A stretch of DNA of 64,000 nt. Origin: Hyphomicrobiales bacterium (lineage in GTDB: Bacteria > Pseudomonadota > Alphaproteobacteria > Rhizobiales > Rhizobiaceae). The DNA lies in NCBI GenBank assembly GCA_900489925.1, contig UEHQ01000002.1, positions 248,001 to 312,000 of the forward strand, read 5' to 3'. A program made the translations under genes and the position numbers. Position 1 is the stretch's first letter. Every line of letters begins with the position of its first letter. The notes below the pieces were generated by a model. That model searched no databases, was not told where the DNA came from, and saw only the letters and a list, made by a program, of their open reading frames with translations. This document shows positions 27,091 to 36,250 of the stretch, piece after piece.

Positions 27091-29238
27091 GTGTCAGAGA
27101 CGACAGGGGGCCGAACTAGAGTTGTGCCTCGGCACCAGGAGCGGTATCGCCTGACCGTCGCGATCATCGGTTTCCTGCTTCTCATGCTTGGCCTGGTCGA
27201 CCTAGCCGCTTGGATCTGGCAGATCGCGTCCATCCTCTCGTTCGTGCCCGGCACATCGGCGATGGCGCTGACCACGGCGTGTTGCTTTACGCTGTCCGGT
27301 GCCGGGCTGATCTGCTCCACTTTGGCAAGCTCACGAGCCAGGACAGCGACGTTCCTCGTATTCTCCCTCGCCGCCGCGATGACGGCGGTGCGGCTGATCG
27401 AAGTGGCCTTCCTCGGCGGCCACGTTCAGATTATCGAGCATTTTCTTGCCGGTCTGTTCGTCGATCCCGCCTTTGCCGCGCGAATTGGCGGCAGCATGGC
27501 ATCGAACACAGCCATCATCTTTTTCGTCGCCACCATATCACTGGCGCTTGCGCCACCAGCAGACGATGCCAAGCCGCAATTCATGCTGGAGCTGGTGGGT
27601 TATCTCGTGGTCGGGCTTGGGCTGACTGCTCTTGCCGGCTATGTCACGCATACCGAGCAGGGATACCGGTGGGGCTTCGGTATCGGGATGGCGGTTCATA
27701 CCGCAATCGGCGTCGTGTTCCTTGGGCTTGCCATGGTCGCGCGTTCCCGCTGGCTGCAGCCGGAAAGCAAGGGCCAGGTGCCCATCTGGGTTCCCGCCGC
27801 GATCTGCCTTGCCGGCCTGCTGGTCGACCTTTACACGCCATTCGGCCTGGCAAACGGCATGCTCTATCTGCCGCTTATCCTGACCTCGCTATGGTTCGGA
27901 ACCCAGACGGCGCCGTTCTCCCTTGCCTTCGCCTGCTCCGCTCTGATCCTGCTCGGCTTTCTCGCCGGCAATCATCCGGGTAGCAGCTATTGGGAGGAGG
28001 CATCGAGCCGCGCGATCACAGTCGCGACCTTGTGGCTCATTGCCATCTTCGTCTTCCATTTCCACCGCAACAGCCTCAATCTGAGTGCGGAGCGTACGCG
28101 CTTCGACGCCATCACCCAAAACACCCCGAATGCGATGGTCGCGACCGACGAACGGGGCGTGATATCGCTGTTCAATCCGGCAGCAGAGGCAATGTTCGGC
28201 TTTACGGCCTCGGAGGCTCTTGACCAGAACGTCAAGATGCTCATGCCCGAGCCCTACCATTCCGCCTACGACAGGTATCTCAGGCGGTATGGTCGCACAC
28301 GCAAGCAGCATGTCATCGAAATCACGCGGACGGTTTCAGGCCGGAAAAAGGACGGATCGCTGTTTCATCTCGACCTGTCCGTCAGCACGTTCACGACAGG
28401 CTCCGCCGTTACGTTCGTGGCCATTCTGCGTGATGTCACGCTTCGGCTGGCTCATGAGGCACAGCTGAAGAAGATGGTCGGTCAGCTCCAGGCCTATACC
28501 GCTGACCTGGAACGCAGCAACGCCGATCTCGACGAATTCGCCTACATTGCCTCGCACGATCTGAAGGAACCGCTTCGCGGAATGCACAATCATTCCCGCT
28601 TCCTGCTCGAAGACTACGAAGATCAGCTCGATGAAGATGGCGTGCGGCGTCTCAACCGTATCGTTCGGCTCAGCCAGCGGATGGAGAAGCTGGTCAATGA
28701 CCTGCTCTATTTCTCCAGGATCGGGCGACAGCAGCTGGCGGTCAAACGCACCGACGTCACGTCGATCGTCAAGGATGTGGTTTCCACGATGGAGCTATAC
28801 CTTGAGGAACGAAAGGCGAGCGTGGTGATCGAGGAGCCGCTTCCGGCAGTGACCTGCGATGCGCTGCGGCTGACGGAGGTCTACCGGAATCTGATCACCA
28901 ACGGCGTCAAGTACAACGACAAGGCCGCGCCGCTGGTGACAATCGGCCATCTCGATCGGTTCGCCGACAAGAGTGGCAAGATCACCCGAAACGTGTTTTT
29001 CGTCCGGGACAATGGCAAGGGAATCCCGCAAGAGTTTTACGAAGACATCTTCCGGATCTTCAAGCGGCTGGAAAAGTCCGACGATTCCGACGACGGTACG
29101 GGCGCCGGTCTGACATTTGTTCGCAAGATCATCGCGCGACACCGCGGCGACGTCTGGCTTGATTCCGAAGTCGGCCAGGGGACGACGTTCTATTTTACAT
29201 TGGGTCACAAACGCGGAGACCACCATGCCACAGCGTGA
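27091..29238 (+). CDS. Membrane PAS histidine kinase
   Basis: 715 aa. The N-terminal ~325 residues hold about eight or more hydrophobic segments of an integral-membrane sensor. A PAS domain follows (about 345-460, ITQNTPNAMVATDERGVISLFNPAAEAMFGF), then a coiled linker, HisKA with phospho-His H489 (IASHDLKEPLRGM), and HATPase with NLITNGVKYN and DNGKGIPQ. GTG start at 27091 with GGGAGA upstream. It overlaps the next receiver gene by 14 bases, so kinase and receiver are translationally coupled partners. Confidence 0.92.
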   Translation: MSETTGGRTRVVPRHQERYRLTVAIIGFLLLMLGLVDLAAWIWQIASILSFVPGTSAMALTTACCFTLSGAGLICSTLASSRARTATFLVFSLAAAMTAVRLIEVAFLGGHVQIIEHFLAGLFVDPAFAARIGGSMASNTAIIFFVATISLALAPPADDAKPQFMLELVGYLVVGLGLTALAGYVTHTEQGYRWGFGIGMAVHTAIGVVFLGLAMVARSRWLQPESKGQVPIWVPAAICLAGLLVDLYTPFGLANGMLYLPLILTSLWFGTQTAPFSLAFACSALILLGFLAGNHPGSSYWEEASSRAITVATLWLIAIFVFHFHRNSLNLSAERTRFDAITQNTPNAMVATDERGVISLFNPAAEAMFGFTASEALDQNVKMLMPEPYHSAYDRYLRRYGRTRKQHVIEITRTVSGRKKDGSLFHLDLSVSTFTTGSAVTFVAILRDVTLRLAHEAQLKKMVGQLQAYTADLERSNADLDEFAYIASHDLKEPLRGMHNHSRFLLEDYEDQLDEDGVRRLNRIVRLSQRMEKLVNDLLYFSRIGRQQLAVKRTDVTSIVKDVVSTMELYLEERKASVVIEEPLPAVTCDALRLTEVYRNLITNGVKYNDKAAPLVTIGHLDRFADKSGKITRNVFFVRDNGKGIPQEFYEDIFRIFKRLEKSDDSDDGTGAGLTFVRKIIARHRGDVWLDSEVGQGTTFYFTLGHKRGDHHATA

Positions 29239-29650
29239 GACACAGCCGATCCTTATCGTCGAGGACAGCGAGGACGATTTCGAGGCGACCATTCGCGCCT
29301 TCAAGCGCGCCAACCTGAAAAATCCGGTGCAGTGGGCGGCTTCCGGCCACGAAGCGCTCGATATCCTCGAGAAAACGCCGACCCGGCCGGGGCTTATCCT
29401 GCTCGATCTCAACATGCCTGGTCTCGACGGGCGCAAGACGCTTGAGGCAATCAAGTCGAATGCCAACTGGCGCAAGATCCCCGTCGTCATCCTCACCACG
29501 TCGGACGACGAACGCGACATCGAAGGCTGCTACGCGCTGGGGGCAAATACCTATGTGCAGAAGCCGGTCGATCTCGACGGTCTGTTTGCGGCCATCCAGC
29601 GCCTGAAGGAATACTGGTTCGAGATCGCCATCCTGCCGGTAGAGGGATAG
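29225..29650 (+). CDS. Rcp1-like response regulator
   Basis: 141 aa receiver with acidic VEDSEDD, phosphoacceptor D61 (LLDLNMPGLDG), Thr in LTTSDDE and Lys in VQKPVD. There is no output domain. Translation begins inside the end of the kinase gene (14-base overlap), and the stop lies 5 bases before the hybrid kinase, which makes it a likely go-between in a phosphorelay. Confidence 0.92.
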   Translation: MPQRETQPILIVEDSEDDFEATIRAFKRANLKNPVQWAASGHEALDILEKTPTRPGLILLDLNMPGLDGRKTLEAIKSNANWRKIPVVILTTSDDERDIEGCYALGANTYVQKPVDLDGLFAAIQRLKEYWFEIAILPVEG

Positions 29651-29655
29651 CCGCG

Positions 29656-31272
29656 GTGAGCGACGAAAGCTCGATACTGATCATTGACGACAATATCGAC
29701 GACCGGGAGGTCTATCGTCGCATGCTGTCGCGTGCGACAGGCGCGCGCTACACTGTTTTCGAAGCCGACAATGGCAGCGATGGTCTGGCCATGAACGCGG
29801 CAAAACGGCCGAACTGCATTCTTCTCGATTTCTCCCTGCCGGGCCGCGATGGGCTCGGCGTTCTCGAAGACATCCTAGAGAGCGATCCGAAGGCCAACGT
29901 CATCATGCTTACCGGTCAGGGCAGCGAGACCGTGGCGGTCGAGGTGATGAAGCGCGGCGCTCGCGACTATCTTACCAAGGACATGCTGTCGTCGGAGGCT
30001 CTACATCGGTGTGTCCAGAGCGCCATCATGCATGGCGAGTTGGAAGCGCAGCTGGAACAGAAGCGGCAATCCCTGGAGATTTTCACGCGTGCCATGGCAC
30101 ACGATCTCAAGGAACCGCTGCGAACGATCAAGTCCTTCAGCAAGCTCCTGCAAGGCTCCAAAGCGCTCGGGTCCGAAGATCAGGAGCTTCTCGCCTATGT
30201 CCTCAATGCCGCCGACCATATGGAGGAGCTGATCGTCAAGGTCTCGCGCTTCACCAAGCTCGAGGCGTCTGGCGAGTTCGAAGCAAAGCCCGTGGCCTTG
30301 CAGGCTGTGCTTGCGCAGGCGGAAAGCAACCTGCGCGAACTGATCAGCAGCCGCCAAGCGCGTATTGTCCGGTCCCCCCTGCCCGAGGTCATGGGCGACG
30401 CGACATTGCTCGTCCAGCTTATGCAAAATCTCATCTTGAATGCCGTTCACCATTGTGACGCCGCAGTACCCGAGGTTCGGATCTATGCTGAACGTGACGG
30501 TGGTCTCTGTCGCCTTGTCGTTGAGGATAACGGGCCAGGCATCGCTCCTGAACATCGCGACCTCATTTTCCAGCCATTCAAGCGCCTCGTCGATCGGAGC
30601 GTCGATGGCACCGGGCTGGGGCTCGCGATCAGCAAGCGCATCGTGCAACTGCACGGCGGGGCCATATGGTGCGAAGACGGCGAGGACGGCGGCGCCAGAT
30701 TTGTGATCGAACTGCCGCTTGCGCCGACGGCGGCAATTACGTCAGGCGAGGAGACCGCTGGAGCGGAAGCCACATCGCCTAAGCCGGGCAGCGACGGCAT
30801 GGCACGGGTGGCGGAGGTTCTGCTGGTCGAAGACAGCCCGGCAGATGTACAGATCCTAAAGATCAAGCTGATGAGGCGCGAGAAGGTGAGCTTCAACCTT
30901 CATGTCGCATCGAACGGCCGTGACGCCATGCGGATGTTGGCGGAACGTTCAGCTAGCGGCGCGCCGGCGATCGATCTTATGCTGCTCGACATCAACATGC
31001 CGATCATGGATGGCTTCGAGCTGCTACGTGCGCTGTCAGACGACCAGCAATTGAACACGATTCCGGTCTGCATTCTCAGCACGTCGAGTGACGAGGACGA
31101 CATGCGCCAGGCCAAGGCCCTCGGTGCCCTCGCCTACATGGTGAAGCCACCGACGCTGGCCCAACTGGCAATGGCGATCGACGGTTTGAGCAGTCTGACT
31201 TTGCAGCCGCGCGGTGATGCCCTAGTTCTTTGCGCAGGACAATTCAGGCAAGAATCACCGACAACGGCATGA
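29656..31272 (+). CDS. Receiver-kinase-receiver hybrid protein
   Basis: 538 aa cytoplasmic protein. Receiver 1 (about 5-120, D58 in ILLDFSLPGRDG), HisKA (H149 in MAHDLKEPLRTI), HATPase (NLILNAVHHC, EDNGPGIAPEH, GTGLGLAISKRI), then receiver 2 (about 392-515, MLLDINMPIMDG). The second receiver is Rcp1-like. The arrangement suggests that receiver 1 controls kinase output, itself fed by the preceding kinase-receiver pair (inference). GTG start at 29656. Confidence 0.92.
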   Translation: MSDESSILIIDDNIDDREVYRRMLSRATGARYTVFEADNGSDGLAMNAAKRPNCILLDFSLPGRDGLGVLEDILESDPKANVIMLTGQGSETVAVEVMKRGARDYLTKDMLSSEALHRCVQSAIMHGELEAQLEQKRQSLEIFTRAMAHDLKEPLRTIKSFSKLLQGSKALGSEDQELLAYVLNAADHMEELIVKVSRFTKLEASGEFEAKPVALQAVLAQAESNLRELISSRQARIVRSPLPEVMGDATLLVQLMQNLILNAVHHCDAAVPEVRIYAERDGGLCRLVVEDNGPGIAPEHRDLIFQPFKRLVDRSVDGTGLGLAISKRIVQLHGGAIWCEDGEDGGARFVIELPLAPTAAITSGEETAGAEATSPKPGSDGMARVAEVLLVEDSPADVQILKIKLMRREKVSFNLHVASNGRDAMRMLAERSASGAPAIDLMLLDINMPIMDGFELLRALSDDQQLNTIPVCILSTSSDEDDMRQAKALGALAYMVKPPTLAQLAMAIDGLSSLTLQPRGDALVLCAGQFRQESPTTA

Positions 31273-31334
31273 TCCCGACCTTTTCTCTCATTCTGGCGCT
31301 CTTTATTTCCCCCTTTCAATCCGGGCTGCATTCG

Positions 31335-32891
31335 ATGGTATCTGGCATTCATCACATCACTCTCGTCACCCGGAAGGTTCAGGCAAACGTCGATTTCTAT
31401 GCCGGCTTCCTCGGCATGAGGCTGGTCAAGCAGACCGCCGGGTTCGAGGACGCGACGCAGCTCCACCTGTTCTACGGCGACAAGGAGGGCACTCCGGGCT
31501 CGCTGGTGACCTTTCTGGTCTGGGAGGACGGATCTCCCGGCAGAGCCGGTTACGGTCAGGTCAACGAGCTCTCTCTTGCCATCGATCCGGCCAGCATCGG
31601 CTATTGGCTGACGCGGTCGATGAGCTTCGGTGTTCGCGCCGAAGGCCCCGCGGAAGAGTTCGGCGAACCGGTGCTGCGGCTGAAGGACCCTGACAATATC
31701 ATCGTCAAGCTCGCCGGAACCCGGGATCTCCGATCGCCTTCTGTCTGGGACGGCGCCGGCGTGCCGATTGCACATGCCGTCCAGCGCATCCGCGGCGCGA
31801 CAATGCTGACGGAAAAGCCGGAGGAAAGCCGGGGCTTCGTGGAAAGCCACTTCGGCTATCGCTTCCAGGCCAATCGCGGCAACATCGACCGCCTTGTCTC
31901 CGAATCCGGAGATATCATCGATGTCCGCAACGCCAAGGGTTTCTGGTCCGGCGCGCCGGGTACCGGCACATTCGACCATGTCGCCTTCCGGGCAGCCGAC
32001 GACGAGGCCCTGCTAGGGGTTTACGAGGCCCTGGAGACCACCGACGCACCGGCCGCCAACCTTCATGATCGAAAGTACTTTCGCTCGCTCTACGTTCGCG
32101 AGCCGGGCGGCACCCTGATTGAACTTGCCACCGACAAACCCGGCATGAGCGTCGACGAGCCGACAGCGACACTTGGCACAAAGCTCTTCGTCCCGAAGGA
32201 TGCCATCACCGATCTCAAGGATCTCAAGGTCGTCCTGCCGCAGTTTTCGATGCCCGGCGAGCCGCGCGTCAACTATCGCGACCTGCCGTTCGTCCATCGC
32301 TTCTATACCCCGCCGGATCCTGACGGCAGCGTACTGATACTGCTGCACGGATCGGGCGGGAACGAAACGACGCTCATGCCGCTCCTGCATAAGGTCGCGC
32401 CGCGCGCAACGCTGCTCGGTGTGCGCGGACGCGCGACCGAAGAAGGCATCCCGCGCTGGTACAAGCGCATCACGCCTTTCTCCTTCGACCAGCAGGACAT
32501 CAAGAGCGAGGCTGAAGCCTTTGCCGCCTTCATCGACGGCGCCGTCAAGTCCTACGGGCTGGACCCGAAGAAGCTCGTCTATGTCGGATACTCCAACGGC
32601 GCGAACCTCCTGAACTCGCTTCTCTACCTTCACCCGAACCTCGTTCACAAAGCCGTGCTGCTGCGCTCCATGCCGGTGCTGAGCACGTTTCCGCATGCCG
32701 ATCTCACAGGAACCGATCTGCTCGTCATCAGCGGCAAGACGGATGCCTATGGAAAATATGCGGGTGACCTCGAGGCACGGCTCAAGAGCGCCGGCGCAAC
32801 GGTTGATTCGAGTGTGATCCCGACCGGTCACGATCTCGGGGACGACGATATCCCAGTGATCCGCAAGTGGCTGACGGAAGAAGAGCGCTGA
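31335..32891 (+). CDS. Ring-cleaving dioxygenase-like / carboxylesterase fusion
   Basis: 518 aa. Residues 1-~275 are two vicinal-oxygen-chelate repeats with candidate metal ligands H7 (GIHHITL), H215 (TFDHVAF) and E263 (LIELAT), as in PcpA/MhqO hydroquinone dioxygenases. Residues ~310-518 are an alpha/beta hydrolase of the MhqD/phospholipase-carboxylesterase type with GYSNG (S420), D470 and H499. MhqO and MhqD are separate genes in Bacillus; here they are one chain, suggesting quinone or aromatic detoxification. The ATG at 31335 lacks a strong ribosome-binding site. It abuts the convergent gene. Confidence 0.85.
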   Translation: MVSGIHHITLVTRKVQANVDFYAGFLGMRLVKQTAGFEDATQLHLFYGDKEGTPGSLVTFLVWEDGSPGRAGYGQVNELSLAIDPASIGYWLTRSMSFGVRAEGPAEEFGEPVLRLKDPDNIIVKLAGTRDLRSPSVWDGAGVPIAHAVQRIRGATMLTEKPEESRGFVESHFGYRFQANRGNIDRLVSESGDIIDVRNAKGFWSGAPGTGTFDHVAFRAADDEALLGVYEALETTDAPAANLHDRKYFRSLYVREPGGTLIELATDKPGMSVDEPTATLGTKLFVPKDAITDLKDLKVVLPQFSMPGEPRVNYRDLPFVHRFYTPPDPDGSVLILLHGSGGNETTLMPLLHKVAPRATLLGVRGRATEEGIPRWYKRITPFSFDQQDIKSEAEAFAAFIDGAVKSYGLDPKKLVYVGYSNGANLLNSLLYLHPNLVHKAVLLRSMPVLSTFPHADLTGTDLLVISGKTDAYGKYAGDLEARLKSAGATVDSSVIPTGHDLGDDDIPVIRKWLTEEER

Positions 32892-34592
32892 CTATTCTGC
32901 GCCGGTGAGGCTCGCCGGACATCCGGCGGGCACCGGCTCGCCAGCAGGCGGGTTTTTGTCGATCGCATAGAGCTTTGCAAAGCCGCCGTCGTTGACGAGC
33001 TTCAGCCCGGCGGGCACCACGTCTCCGATATATCGGTCGGGCGTATCCGTGTTGACGACGAGGACGAAGTCGAAGCGATTTCGCCAGTCCCGGAGATAGG
33101 GCGTATAGGCCATATCGCGCGCCATCACGGCAGGGCAAATCAACACGCTGAGAGACAACAAATTTCCCTCGGGCACGGAGATCTCAGACCATGGAGGCAA
33201 TACGCGCAACGGCTGCTTGCCGATGGCCGTGAAGACCGTCGGAACGAAAGCATGCGACAGCGGCACGGCCAGGGTCGGCAGGTGCCGGAAGGTGTCTTCC
33301 TGCCAGAAATAATAGCGCGAATTGCGCGGCATATGCGCCGGATCGGGCTCACGCTTCAGCGGCATGATCGCCGATCCCGGCGGAACGGACGCAATCACGC
33401 TCTCGATGGCTGCAACATCCTTCTGGCCATGCCACCAGTTGAAGCCGATCCATCCCGTCCTGCCAAAAACGACGATGCCCAACGCTACCAAGAGCCACAT
33501 TGCCTGTCGGCGATTTAGCACTGCGAAGGGACACATCATGACTGCCGCAACCAGCGCCGCCATGATGGGAAAGCGCCAGCTGATCCATCCGGTTCCGAGT
33601 GCATGAAGCGGCGATATACAGGCAAGGATCAATAGTCCCGAAGCGCTTATGGCAAGACCGGCATGGATCCCCTGCTTTCCGGACTGCGAAGCACCGACAC
33701 GCGCAAAAACGATCACGATGGTGGCGACGGTGATGAAGCTCAGATCCACTGTCGGTGCGTAGGTCGAGATGGCAGATATGATATTGATGAACAACGCCGG
33801 GACGCTGTCGTTCCAGATCGCTTGAAGCCCGGCTCCTTCGACACCAGGCAAATGCGACGTGTTCAAGAAGAGCGCGACGGCCGGAAGCGCACAGGCAGTG
33901 AAAACGGCGGCTAGACGCACCGCAAGCCGCGCCAGGGCCCTCCCGGAGCGCACGATTGCAAAGCTCCAGGAAAACTCCAGGCCACAGACAAGCGCAATGT
34001 AGAAGCCGAGCGAGAAGATGTGCGTGACGGTCAGCAGCAGAGACACGAACATTCGCCATGCAAAGAGCACGAATGGATTTCCGGCCTGCAGGCGTTCATC
34101 AACGCACGCAAGAAGCAGCGCCAGGCCGAGGCCGATCTGAAAGTTGAGAAACCCTCCGACCATCGTCGAGCACCACGACAGATAGAGGATGGCGATCTGC
34201 CAGTAGAAGGCGTGGCCGAACAGACGACGGTGCAAAGCGATTGCGCCCAGCGGCGGCAATATGATTGCCAGGAAGAGCAAGGACCGTGCAAGCAACGACG
34301 GGCCGACGATCGGCCCGATCCAGTAGGCCAGCAGATCGATGCCGACGTTGGTGAACGTGCGGTTCCAGTCAATCGAGTAGATCTGCGGGAACGGTTGTTC
34401 CGAGATGCCTCCCGAAAGCAGCCAGATGCGCGCGTAGTGATTGGGGTAATCGAGCAGCGGGGGAAACTTGAACGCCGCCACAAGCAGCGCGACAAACGCG
34501 ATATAGGCGACGATGAAAGGAGTGGAGTTCTGACTGACCACAGGAGCGTTGTCGCTGGCGACCGGCTCGGGTTTGTGCGCCACTTGATCCAT
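32892..34592 (-). CDS. Polytopic membrane protein, GT-C-like, unknown
   Basis: 566 aa with about 11-12 hydrophobic segments and a soluble C-terminal domain (~430-566). The first loop (LLDYPNHYARIWLL, then IYSIDWNR) has the Asp-containing layout of GT-C glycosyltransferases, but I do not recognise a family. Its ATG overlaps the stop of the upstream GT2 gene (TGATG), pointing to a two-gene unit that moves sugars across or onto the membrane. The stop codon abuts the stop of the convergent dioxygenase-esterase gene. Confidence 0.75.
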   Translation of the reverse strand: MDQVAHKPEPVASDNAPVVSQNSTPFIVAYIAFVALLVAAFKFPPLLDYPNHYARIWLLSGGISEQPFPQIYSIDWNRTFTNVGIDLLAYWIGPIVGPSLLARSLLFLAIILPPLGAIALHRRLFGHAFYWQIAILYLSWCSTMVGGFLNFQIGLGLALLLACVDERLQAGNPFVLFAWRMFVSLLLTVTHIFSLGFYIALVCGLEFSWSFAIVRSGRALARLAVRLAAVFTACALPAVALFLNTSHLPGVEGAGLQAIWNDSVPALFINIISAISTYAPTVDLSFITVATIVIVFARVGASQSGKQGIHAGLAISASGLLILACISPLHALGTGWISWRFPIMAALVAAVMMCPFAVLNRRQAMWLLVALGIVVFGRTGWIGFNWWHGQKDVAAIESVIASVPPGSAIMPLKREPDPAHMPRNSRYYFWQEDTFRHLPTLAVPLSHAFVPTVFTAIGKQPLRVLPPWSEISVPEGNLLSLSVLICPAVMARDMAYTPYLRDWRNRFDFVLVVNTDTPDRYIGDVVPAGLKLVNDGGFAKLYAIDKNPPAGEPVPAGCPASLTGAE

Positions 34593-35632
34593 CACCTGGG
34601 CTTGCCAACCGCAAACCCGGACGACGCCCGATCCGGGAATGCCGCGGCCAGGGCTTCGCGCCTCTCCTTTGCCGTCATGTCGGCGAAGGTAGTCTCGAGC
34701 TCGGCAGATGCATCGCCGCGTACCATCGTCTCGATCATGAACATAGGCCGCCGCTTGCTCTCCTGGACGAGGCGACCCAGATATTCGCCAATGATGCCGA
34801 TACAGATCAGCTGGATGGCGCTAAAGGCCGTGATCGCAGCCATGATGCTGGACCAACCGACGATCGTTTCTCCGGCGACCCAGCGAACGAGGGTATAGGC
34901 AAAAAGCATCATGGCGACACCCGCCGTCGCAATACCGAGCCAGGTGCTGATACGAAGCGGCGTTGTCGAAAAGCTGGTGATGGCGTCCATTGCGAGACCG
35001 ATCATCTTGCCCAGCGGATACTTACTGCCACCCGCGAAACGTGCGTCCCGCTCGTAAGGCAGGGCAACCTGACGCCCGCCAATCCAGCTGACCATGCCGC
35101 GAATGAACCGGTCACGCTCCGGCATGGACAGGAGAATATCGACCACGCGACGGTTCATGAGGCGAAAATCCCCGGTATCGCGCGGGATGGTCACCGAGGC
35201 GAGGCGCGACAAAAGGCGATAGAAGACCGATGCCGTGGCCAGCTTGAACCATGTCTCGCCCTCTCGCCGCGTCCGCTGCGCGTAAACAACATCCGCGCCG
35301 CGATCCATGACCGGCATCATCATCAGCAACAATTCAGGAGGATCCTGAAGATCGGCGTCGATGAGAAGGACCCGCTCGCCTCGCGAGGCGGATAGACCGG
35401 CGGTTGCCGCAAGCTGGTGGCCGTGGTTGCGCAGAAGCCGCACGCCCAAGATCTGAGGTATCGTTCTGGCCAAGCTGGCGATCACGTCCCAGGTGCCGTC
35501 CGTCGAACCATCATCGACAAGGATGATCTCGAAGGCCCCGCCAGCGACGCTATCAGCCGCTGACACGGCACGACGGCAGAATTCCGCCAGGCCTTCCTCT
35601 TCGTTGTGGCAGGGCGCGACGATTGAAAGCAT
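34592..35632 (-). CDS. GT2 polyprenyl-phosphate glycosyltransferase
   Basis: 346 aa. GT2 domain MLSIVAPCHNEEEGLAEF, DDGSTDGTW, LLIDADLQDPPELL and SWIGGRQVALPYERDAR are typical of DPM1/GtrB-like enzymes that load a sugar onto undecaprenyl phosphate. Two C-terminal helices (~228-250, ~262-285) anchor it. The ATG at 35632 starts just before the first beta-strand; an in-frame GTG at 35662 cannot be excluded. It is coupled to the downstream polytopic protein, a classic donor-enzyme plus membrane-transferase pair. Confidence 0.88.
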   Translation of the reverse strand: MLSIVAPCHNEEEGLAEFCRRAVSAADSVAGGAFEIILVDDGSTDGTWDVIASLARTIPQILGVRLLRNHGHQLAATAGLSASRGERVLLIDADLQDPPELLLMMMPVMDRGADVVYAQRTRREGETWFKLATASVFYRLLSRLASVTIPRDTGDFRLMNRRVVDILLSMPERDRFIRGMVSWIGGRQVALPYERDARFAGGSKYPLGKMIGLAMDAITSFSTTPLRISTWLGIATAGVAMMLFAYTLVRWVAGETIVGWSSIMAAITAFSAIQLICIGIIGEYLGRLVQESKRRPMFMIETMVRGDASAELETTFADMTAKERREALAAAFPDRASSGFAVGKPR

Positions 35633-36250
35633 GGGCTGAAGCGACGTCCTCAAGGCAGACACCCGTGTGTGATTCGGCCAAGAGCGTATCCGTGAAACGT
35701 CAAACCTCCTTTAACGTTCTCGCTGCGAGGCGAGTCGTCGTCTTTATTCTAGTATGACGACAGTGCGAATTTGGGTGCGGATCGGCAAATATTGAAGCCG
35801 TGGGCGGGCCATTCGGATGGTGGCGATTGCGTGTCTGCCGCGAAATACGATCTGCGCTGCTTTGCAGCAAAACGCCAAACGGGTAAACCCATGCAACGTC
35901 GCCGCGGCCAAACCATCACCAAAGAAAAAATTATGAAATTTATTACTTTATGATCTTTCATTAAATGAAATTGCGGTATTTTCCGCAAACTCAATCCGAA
36001 AGTTTTATTTTCAAAGTAGTGATTCCATTCTTTGTGATCACATTATGCTACACAACAGAATTCAATCATGAGATTTATTCACATCATATATCATTGAACT
36101 TTCTTGCCAGATCCTTCAAACAAGAAATGACCACATTCTTTTGGTTTTTCAACCATCTGTACTGTTTTGTTGCAACGCAAAATGTGCCTTGCCGAAGCCG
36201 GATACGCGCCCTATCCTCGCTTCAACATCGATCGCAGAAGGGGAAATTGA
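35633..36250. other. AT-rich gene-free region upstream of the polysaccharide genes
   Basis: About 600 bases, clearly AT-rich from ~35,900 to ~36,200 in an otherwise GC-rich window. It separates a minus-strand GT2 from a plus-strand polysaccharide set and so holds divergent promoters. Two adjacent dyads lie at 35956-35988. Open frames here have atypical, low-complexity composition and I do not accept them as genes. Confidence 0.6.
35956..35988. promoter_or_regulatory. Two adjacent inverted repeats
   Basis: A perfect 15-base palindrome TTTCATTAAATGAAA (35956-35970) is followed directly by a hairpin TTGCGG-tatttt-CCGCAA (35971-35988). This is a plausible operator plus RNA hairpin in the upstream region of the polysaccharide genes; function is inferred only. 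Confidence 0.45.
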
